Source of the DNA: Pachyseris speciosa
Lineage: Eukaryota; Cnidaria; Anthozoa; Scleractinia; Pachyseridae
NCBI GenBank assembly: GCA_016490735.1
Contig: JAEMWC010000235.1
Span: 62,501 to 126,500, forward strand
Reading direction: 5' to 3'
DNA length: 64,000 nucleotides
The notes beneath the pieces were generated by a model. It searched no databases, was not told the origin of the DNA, and was given only the letters and a program-made list of their open reading frames with translations. The position numbers were made by a program, and so were the translations under genes. Below, one piece after another: positions 55,001 to 64,000 of the stretch. How positions within the stretch are numbered: the stretch's first letter is position 1; each line of letters starts with the position of its first letter.

Positions 55001-58000
55001 ATAAATCTGCTAGCGTTGTATCATGAATGCCGTTCTCTTATTGGCTACGCTACTAGCTATCCACTCTGTTTTAGTATAAATCTACTAGCGTTGTATCATG
55101 AATGCCGTTCTCTTATTAGCTACGCTACTCGCTATCCACTCTGTTTTAGTATAAATCTACTAGCGTTGTATCATGAATGCCGTTCTCTTATTGGCTACGC
55201 TACTAGCTATCCACTCTGTTTTAGTATAAATCTACTAGCGTTGTATCATGAATGCCGTTCTCTTATTGGCTACGCTACTAGCTATCCACTCTGTTTTAGT
55301 ATAAATCTGCTAGCGTTGTATCATGAATGCCGTTCTCTTATTGGCTACGCTACTCGCTATCCAATCTGTTTTAGTATAAATCTACTAGCGTTGTATCATG
55401 AATGCCGTTCTCTTATTGGCTACGCTACTCGCTATCCAATCTGTTTTAGTATAAATCTACTAGCGTTGTATCATGAATGCCGTTCTCTTATTAGCTACGC
55501 TACTCGCTATCCACTCTGTTTTAGTATAAATCTACTAGCGTTGTATCATGAATGCCGTTCTCTTATTAGCTACGCTACTAGCTATCCACTCTGTTTTAGT
55601 ATAAATCTACTAGCGTTGTATCATGAATGCCGTTCTCTTATTAGCTACGCTACTAGCTATCCACTCTGTTTTAGTATAAATCTACTAGCGTTGTATCATG
55701 AATGCCGTTCTCTTATTGGCTACGCTACTAGCTATCCACTCTGTTTTAGTATAAATCTACTAGCGTTGTATCATGAATGCCGTTCTCTTATTGGCTACGC
55801 TACTAGCTATCCACTCTGTTTTAGTATAAATCTACTAGCGTTGTATCATGAATGCCGTTCTCTTATTGGCTACGCTACTAGCTATCCACTCTGTTTTAGT
55901 ATAAATCTACTAGCGTTGTATCATGAATGCCGTTCTCTTATTGGCTACGCTACTAGCTATCCACTCTGTTTTAGTATAAATCTACTAGCGTTGTATCATG
56001 AATGCCGTTCTCTTATTGGCTACGCTACTCGCTATCCACTCTGTTTTAGTATAAATCTACTAGCGTTGTATCATGAATGCCGTTCTCTTATTGGCTACGC
56101 TACTCGCTATCCACTCTGTTTTAGTATAAATCTACTAGCGTTGTATCATGAATGCCGTTCTCTTATTGGCTACGCTACTAGCTATCCAATCTGTTTTAGT
56201 ATAAATCTGCTAGCGTTGTATCATGAATGCCGTTCTCTTATTAGCTACGCTACTAGCTATCCAATCTTAGTATAAATCTGCTAGCGTTGTATCATGAATG
56301 CCGTTCTCTTATTAGCTACGCTACTAGCTATCCACTCTGTTTTAGTATAAATCTACTAGCGTTGTATCATGAATGCCGTTCTCTTATTGGCTACGCTACT
56401 CGCTATCCAATCTGTTTTAGTATAAATCTGCTAGCGTTGTATCATGAATGCCGTTCTCTTATTGGCTACGCTACTCGCTATCCACTCTGTTTTAGTATAA
56501 ATCTACTAGCGTTGTATCATGAATGCCGTTCTCTTATTGGCTACGCTACTAGCTATCCACTCTGTTTTAGTATAAATCTACTAGCGTTGTATCATGAATG
56601 CCGTTCTCTTATTGGCTACGCTACTCGCTATCCACTCTGTTTTAGTATAAATCTACTAGCGTTGTATCATGAATGCCGTTCTCTTATTAGCTACGCTACT
56701 AGCTATCCAATCTGTTTTAGTATAAATCTACTAGCGTTGTATCATGAATGCCGTTCTCTTATTGGCTACGCTACTAGCTATCCACTCTGTTTTAGTATAA
56801 ATCTACTAGCGTTGTATCATGAATGCCGTTCTCTTATTAGCTACGCTACTAGCTATCCACTCTGTTTTAGTATAAATCTACTAGCGTTGTATCATGAATG
56901 CCGTTCTCTTATTGGCTACGCTACTAGCTATCCACTCTGTTTTAGTATAAATCTGCTAGCGTTGTATCATGAATGCCGTTCTCTTATTGGCTACGCTACT
57001 CGCTATCCAATCTGTTTTAGTATAAATCTACTAGCGTTGTATCATGAATGCCGTTCTCTTATTGGCTACGCTACTCGCTATCCAATCTGTTTTAGTATAA
57101 ATCTACTAGCGTTGTATCATGAATGCCGTTCTCTTATTAGCTACGCTACTCGCTATCCACTCTGTTTTAGTATAAATCTGCTAGCGTTGTATCATGAATG
57201 CCGTTCTCTTATTAGCTACGCTACTAGCTATCCACTCTGTTTTAGTATAAATCTACTAGCGTTGTATCATGAATGCCGTTCTCTTATTAGCTACGCTACT
57301 AGCTATCCACTCTGTTTTAGTATAAATCTACTAGCGTTGTATCATGAATGCCGTTCTCTTATTGGCTACGCTACTAGCTATCCACTCTGTTTTAGTATAA
57401 ATCTACTAGCGTTGTATCATGAATGCCGTTCTCTTATTGGCTACGCTACTAGCTATCCACTCTGTTTTAGTATAAATCTACTAGCGTTGTATCATGAATG
57501 CCGTTCTCTTATTGGCTACGCTACTCGCTATCCACTCTGTTTTAGTATAAATCTACTAGCGTTGTATCATGAATGCCGTTCTCTTATTGGCTACGCTACT
57601 CGCTATCCACTCTGTTTTAGTATAAATCTACTAGCGTTGTATCATGAATGCCGTTCTCTTATTGGCTACGCTACTAGCTATCCAATCTGTTTTAGTATAA
57701 ATCTGCTAGCGTTGTATCATGAATGCCGTTCTCTTATTAGCTACGCTACTAGCTATCCAATCTTAGTATAAATCTGCTAGCGTTGTATCATGAATGCCGT
57801 TCTCTTATTAGCTACGCTACTAGCTATCCACTCTGTTTTAGTATAAATCTACTAGCGTTGTATCATGAATGCCGTTCTCTTATTGGCTACGCTACTCGCT
57901 ATCCAATCTGTTTTAGTATAAATCTACTAGCGTTGTATCATGAATGCCGTTCTCTTATTGGCTACGCTACTCGCTATCCACTCTGTTTTAGTATAAATCT

Positions 58001-61000
58001 ACTAGCGTTGTATCATGAATGCCGTTCTCTTATTGGCTACGCTACTAGCTATCCACTCTGTTTTAGTATAAATCTACTAGCGTTGTATCATGAATGCCGT
58101 TCTCTTATTGGCTACGCTACTCGCTATCCACTCTGTTTTAGTATAAATCTACTAGCGTTGTATCATGAATGCCGTTCTCTTATTAGCTACGCTACTAGCT
58201 ATCCAATCTGTTTTAGTATAAATCTACTAGCGTTGTATCATGAATGCCGTTCTCTTATTGGCTACGCTACTAGCTATCCACTCTGTTTTAGTATAAATCT
58301 GCTAGCGTTGTATCATGAATGCCGTTCTCTTATTAGCTACGCTACTAGCTATCCACTCTGTTTTAGTATAAATCTACTAGCGTTGTATCATGAATGCCGT
58401 TCTCTTATTGGCTACGCTACTAGCTATCCACTCTGTTTTAGTATAAATCTGCTAGCGTTGTATCATGAATGCCGTTCTCTTATTGGCTACGCTACTCGCT
58501 ATCCAATCTGTTTTAGTATAAATCTACTAGCGTTGTATCATGAATGCCGTTCTCTTATTGGCTACGCTACTCGCTATCCACTCTGTTTTAGTATAAATCT
58601 ACTAGCGTTGTATCATGAATGCCGTTCTCTTATTGGCTACGCTACTAGCTATCCACTCTGTTTTAGTATAAATCTACTAGCGTTGTATCATGAATGCCGT
58701 TCTCTTATTGGCTACGCTACTCGCTATCCAATCTGTTTTAGTATAAATCTACTAGCGTTGTATCATGAATGCCGTTCTCTTATTGGCTACGCTACTCGCT
58801 ATCCAATCTGTTTTAGTATAAATCTACTAGCGTTGTATCATGAATGCCGTTCTCTTATTGGCTACGCTACTCGCTATCCACTCTGTTTTAGTATAAATCT
58901 ACTAGCGTTGTATCATGAATGCCGTTCTCTTATTGGCTACGCTACTCGCTATCCACTCTGTTTTAGTATAAATCTACTAGCGTTGTATCATGAATGCCGT
59001 TCTCTTATTGGCTACGCTACTAGCTATCCACTCTGTTTTAGTATAAATCTACTAGCGTTGTATCATGAATGCCGTTCTCTTATTAGCTACGCTACTAGCT
59101 ATGCACTCTGTTTTAGTATAAATCTACTAGCGTTGTATCATGAATGCCGTTCTCTTATTGGCTACGCTACTCGCTATCCACTCTGTTTTAGTATAAATCT
59201 ACTAGCGTTGTATCATGAATGCCGTTCTCTTATTAGCTACGCTACTAGCTATCCACTCTGTTTTAGTATAAATCTACTAGCGTTGTATCATGAATGCCGT
59301 TCTCTTATTAGCTACGCTACTCGCTATCCACTCTGTTTTAGTATAAATCTGCTAGCGTTGTATCATGAATGCCGTTCTCTTATTAGCTACGCTACTAGCT
59401 ATGCACTCTGTTTTAGTATAAATCTGCTAGCGTTGTATCATGAATGCCGTTCTCTTATTAGCTACGCTACTCGCTATCCACTCTGTTTTAGTATAAATCT
59501 ACTAGCGTTGTATCATGAATGCCGTTCTCTTATTGGCTACGCTACTAGCTATCCAATCTGTTTTAGTATAAATCTGCTAGCGTTGTATCATGAATGCCGT
59601 TCTCTTATTGGCTACGCTACTCGCTATCCACTCTGTTTTAGTATAAATCTACTAGCGTTGTATCATGAATGCCGTTCTCTTATTGGCTACGCTACTCGCT
59701 ATCCACTCTGTTTTAGTATAAATCTACTAGCGTTGTATCATGAATGCCGTTCTCTTATTGGCTACGCTACTAGCTATCCACACTTTTTAGTATAAATCTA
59801 CTAGCGTTGTATCATGAATGCCGTTCTCTTATTAGCTACGCTACTAGCTATCCAATCTGTTTTAGTATAAATCTACTAGCGTTGTATCATGAATGCCGTT
59901 CTCTTATTGGCTACGCTACTCGCTATCCACTCTGTTTTAGTATAAATCTACTAGCGTTGTATCATGAATGCCGTTCTCTTATTAGCTACGCTACTAGCTA
60001 TGCACTCTGTTTTAGTATAAATCTACTAGCGTTGTATCATGAATGTTGTTCTCTTATTGGCTACGCTACTAGCTATCCACTCTGTTTTAGTATAAATCTA
60101 CTAGCGTTGTATCATGAATGCCGTTCTCTTATTAGCTACGCTACTAGCTATCCAATCTGTTTTAGTATAAATCTACTAGCGTTGTATCATGAATGCCGTT
60201 CTCTTATTGGCTACGCTACTAGCTATCCACTCTGTTTTAGTATAAATCTACTAGCGTTGTATCATGAATGCCGTTCTCTTATTGGCTACGCTACTCGCTA
60301 TCCACTCTGTTTTAGTATAAATCTACTAGCGTTGTATCATGAATGCCGTTCTCTTATTAGCTACGCTACTAGCTATGCACTCTGTTTTAGTATAAATCTA
60401 CTAGCGTTGTATCATGAATGCCGTTCTCTTATTAGCTACGCTACTAGCTATGCACTCTGTTTTAGTATAAATCTACTAGCGTTGTATCATGAATGCCGTT
60501 CTCTTATTGGCTACGCTACTAGCTATCCACTCTGTTTTAGTATAAATCTACTAGCGTTGTATCATGAATGCCGTTCTCTTATTAGCTACGCTACTAGCTA
60601 TCCAATCTGTTTTAGTATAAATCTACTAGCGTTGTATCATGAATGCCGTTCTCTTATTGGCTACGCTACTAGCTATCCACTCTGTTTTAGTATAAATCTG
60701 CTAGCGTTGTATCATGAATGCCGTTCTCTTATTAGCTACGCTACTCGCTATCCACTCTGTTTTAGTATAAATCTACTAGCGTTGTATCATGAATGCCGTT
60801 CTCTTATTGGCTACGCTACTCGCTATCCACTCTGTTTTAGTATAAATCTACTAGCGTTGTATCATGAATGCCGTTCTCTTATTGGCTACGCTACTAGCTA
60901 TCCACTCTGTTTTAGTATAAATCTACTAGCGTTGTATCATGAATGCCGTTCTCTTATTAGCTACGCTACTAGCTATGCACTCTGTTTTAGTATAAATCTG

Positions 61001-64000
61001 CTAGCGTTGTATCATGAATGCCGTTCTCTTATTGGCTACGCTACTAGCTATGCACTCTGTTTTAGTATAAATCTACTAGCGTTGTATCATGAATGCCGTT
61101 CTCTTATTGGCTACGCTACTCGCTATCCACTCTGTTTTAGTATAAATCTACTAGCGTTGTATCATGAATGCCGTTCTCTTATTAGCTACGCTACTAGCTA
61201 TGCACTCTGTTTTAGTATAAATCTGCTAGCGTTGTATCATGAATGCCGTTCTCTTATTGGCTACGCTACTAGCTATGCACTCTGTTTTAGTATAAATCTA
61301 CTAGCGTTGTATCATGAATGCCGTTCTCTTATTGGCTACGCTACTCGCTATCCACTCTGTTTTAGTATAAATCTACTAGCGTTGTATCATGAATGCCGTT
61401 CTCTTATTAGCTACGCTACTAGCTATGCACTCTGTTTTAGTATAAATCTACTAGCGTTGTATCATGAATGCCGTTCTCTTATTGGCTACGCTACTCGCTA
61501 TCCACTCTGTTTTAGTATAAATCTACTAGCGTTGTATCATGAATGCCGTTCTCTTATTAGCTACGCTACTAGCTATGCACTCTGTTTTAGTATAAATCTA
61601 CTAGCGTTGTATCATGAATGCCGTTCTCTTATTGGCTACGCTACTCGCTATCCACTCTGTTTTAGTATAAATCTACTAGCGTTGTATCATGAATGCCGTT
61701 CTCTTATTGGCTACGCTACTCGCTATCCACTCTGTTTTAGTATAAATCTACTAGCGTTGTATCATGAATGCCGTTCTCTTATTGGCTACGCTACTCGCTA
61801 TCCAATCTGTTTTAGTATAAATCTGCTAGCGTTGTATCATGAATGCCGTTCTCTTATTGGCTACGCTACTCGCTATCCACTCTGTTTTAGTATAAATCTA
61901 CTAGCGTTGTATCATGAATGCCGTTCTCTTATTGGCTACGCTACTAGCTATCCAATCTGTTTTAGTATAAATCTACTAGCGTTGTATCATGAATGCCGTT
62001 CTCTTATTAGCTACGCTACTCGCTATCCAATCTGTTTTAGTATAAATCTACTAGCGTTGTATCATGAATGCCGTTCTCTTATTGGCTACGCTACTCGCTA
62101 TCCAATCTGTTTTAGTATAAATCTACTAGCGTTGTATCATGAATGCCGTTCTCTTATTAGCTACGCTACTAGCTATCCAATCTGTTTTAGTATAAATCTA
62201 CTAGCGTTGTATCATGAATGCCGTTCTCTTATTGGCTACGCTACTCGCTATCCACTCTGTTTTAGTATAAATCTACTAGCGTTGTATCATGAATGCCGTT
62301 CTCTTATTGGCTACGCTACTCGCTATCCACTCTGTTTTAGTATAAATCTACTAGCGTTGTATCATGAATGCCGTTCTCTTATTAGCTACGCTACTAGCTA
62401 TCCAATCTGTTTTAGTATAAATCTACTAGCGTTGTATCATGAATGCCGTTCTCTTATTGGCTACGCTACTCGCTATCCACTCTGTTTTAGTATAAATCTA
62501 CTAGCGTTGTATCATGAATGCCGTTCTCTTATTGGCTACGCTACTCGCTATCCACTCTGTTTTAGTATAAATCTACTAGCGTTGTATCATGAATGCCGTT
62601 CTCTTATTGGCTACGCTACTCGCTATCCAATCTGTTTTAGTATAAATCTACTAGCGTTGTATCATGAATGCCGTTCTCTTATTGGCTACGCTACTCGCTA
62701 TCCACTCTGTTTTAGTATAAATCTACTAGCGTTGTATCATGAATGCCGTTCTCTTATTAGCTACGCTACTAGCTATCCAATCTGTTTTAGTATAAATCTA
62801 CTAGCGTTGTATCATGAATGCCGTTCTCTTATTGGCTACGCTACTAGCTATCCACTCTGTTTTAGTATAAATCTGCTAGCGTTGTATCATGAATGCCGTT
62901 CTCTTATTAGCTACGCTACTCGCTATCCACTCTGTTTTAGTATAAATCTACTAGCGTTGTATCATGAATGCCGTTCTCTTATTGGCTACGCTACTCGCTA
63001 TCCACTCTGTTTTAGTATAAATCTACTAGCGTTGTATCATGAATGCCGTTCTCTTATTGGCTACGCTACTAGCTATCCACTCTGTTTTAGTATAAATCTA
63101 CTAGCGTTGTATCATGAATGCCGTTCTCTTATTAGCTACGCTACTAGCTATGCACTCTGTTTTAGTATAAATCTGCTAGCGTTGTATCATGAATGCCGTT
63201 CTCTTATTGGCTACGCTACTAGCTATGCACTCTGTTTTAGTATAAATCTACTAGCGTTGTATCATGAATGCCGTTCTCTTATTGGCTACGCTACTCGCTA
63301 TCCACTCTGTTTTAGTATAAATCTACTAGCGTTGTATCATGAATGCCGTTCTCTTATTAGCTACGCTACTAGCTATGCACTCTGTTTTAGTATAAATCTG
63401 CTAGCGTTGTATCATGAATGCCGTTCTCTTATTGGCTACGCTACTAGCTATGCACTCTGTTTTAGTATAAATCTACTAGCGTTGTATCATGAATGCCGTT
63501 CTCTTATTGGCTACGCTACTCGCTATCCACTCTGTTTTAGTATAAATCTACTAGCGTTGTATCATGAATGCCGTTCTCTTATTAGCTACGCTACTAGCTA
63601 TGCACTCTGTTTTAGTATAAATCTACTAGCGTTGTATCATGAATGCCGTTCTCTTATTGGCTACGCTACTAGCTATCCACTCTGTTTTAGTATAAATCTA
63701 CTAGCGTTGTATCATGAATGCCGTTCTCTTATTGGCTACGCTACTCGCTATCCACTCTGTTTTAGTATAAATCTACTAGCGTTGTATCATGAATGCCGTT
63801 CTCTTATTAGCTACGCTACTCGCTATCCACTCTGTTTTAGTATAAATCTACTAGCGTTGTATCATGAATGCCGTTCTCTTATTAGCTACGCTACTCGCTA
63901 TCCACTCTGTTTTAGTATAAATCTACTAGCGTTGTATCATGAATGCCGTTCTCTTATTGGCTACGCTACTAGCTATCCAATCTGTTTTAGTATAAATCTA
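52001..64000 (+). repeat. 75-bp satellite array 2, about 160 monomers, continues past window
   Basis: Array 2 uses the same monomer, orientation and five variable sites as array 1. It starts at TATAAATCTACTAGCG (52001) and has not ended at 64000. It contains a 20-monomer near-repeat (about 54760-56260, 56260-57755 and partly 57756 on) tagged by a shared 4-bp loss (CCAATCTTAG at 56261 and 57757). A three-monomer motif recurs around 60.95-61.4 kb and 63.1-63.6 kb. A GAATGTTGTT variant occurs once (60046). Confidence 0.98.

Noticed and set aside
32954..64000. CRISPR-like array
   Set aside because: There are no unique spacers; the whole 75-bp unit repeats and the context is eukaryotic.

Overview
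This is a eukaryotic, almost certainly metazoan window. The phase-consistent intron/exon gene, its TSP1-EGF-cadherin architecture, the tRNA-derived SINEs, Penelope-like retroelement ends, hammerhead ribozymes and MITE-rich introns together suggest an anthozoan cnidarian, most likely a stony coral. That assignment is inference from repeat and gene style, not from a database match. There are no bacterial-type features.

Region 1 (1-30764) is the 3' part of one large plus-strand gene, read here as 16 exons (about 1.9 kb of codons) whose splice phases all agree apart from two places that each need one extra G. It encodes a type I membrane adhesion/receptor protein: TSP1 repeat, EGF-like domains, a Cys-rich block, ten cadherin-like repeats, two more EGF-like domains, a juxtamembrane region with an RKRR site, one transmembrane helix and a tyrosine-rich cytoplasmic tail with NPxY-type motifs. 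The 5' end lies outside the window.

Its introns hold most of the mobile DNA. Examples are a nested transposon pair in intron 1 with a decayed ISXO2/Merlin-like transposase; two tRNA-derived SINEs; a three-level nest at 16.5-17.6 kb; a MITE with a 6-bp target duplication beside a textbook hammerhead ribozyme inside a 421-bp-period direct repeat (a candidate retrozyme); and a near-perfect 1.47-kb palindrome made of two head-to-head 5'-truncated Penelope-like elements, each with a GIY-YIG endonuclease ORF. Several Penelope ends carry hammerhead-like cores.

Region 2 (30765-32953) is the downstream flank: a MITE, an imperfect 0.4-kb tandem duplication and a CAT/CAC microsatellite. No second gene was recognised.

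Region 3 (32954-64000) is a giant 75-bp satellite, about 350 monomers in two same-orientation arrays (about 190 and 160 copies, the second running off the window). A 4.8-kb AT-rich insert at 47201-51974, with a GC-rich terminal hairpin and 10-bp inverted ends, separates them. Five biallelic sites account for nearly all monomer variation, higher-order repeats are visible, and a private variant found only at the two edges facing the insert indicates one array was split. The period is 25 codons, so one frame stays open for kilobases, but the variation is not protein-like. A 3-kb block of the array shows bases dropped at the polymorphic sites, which looks like a consensus artefact.
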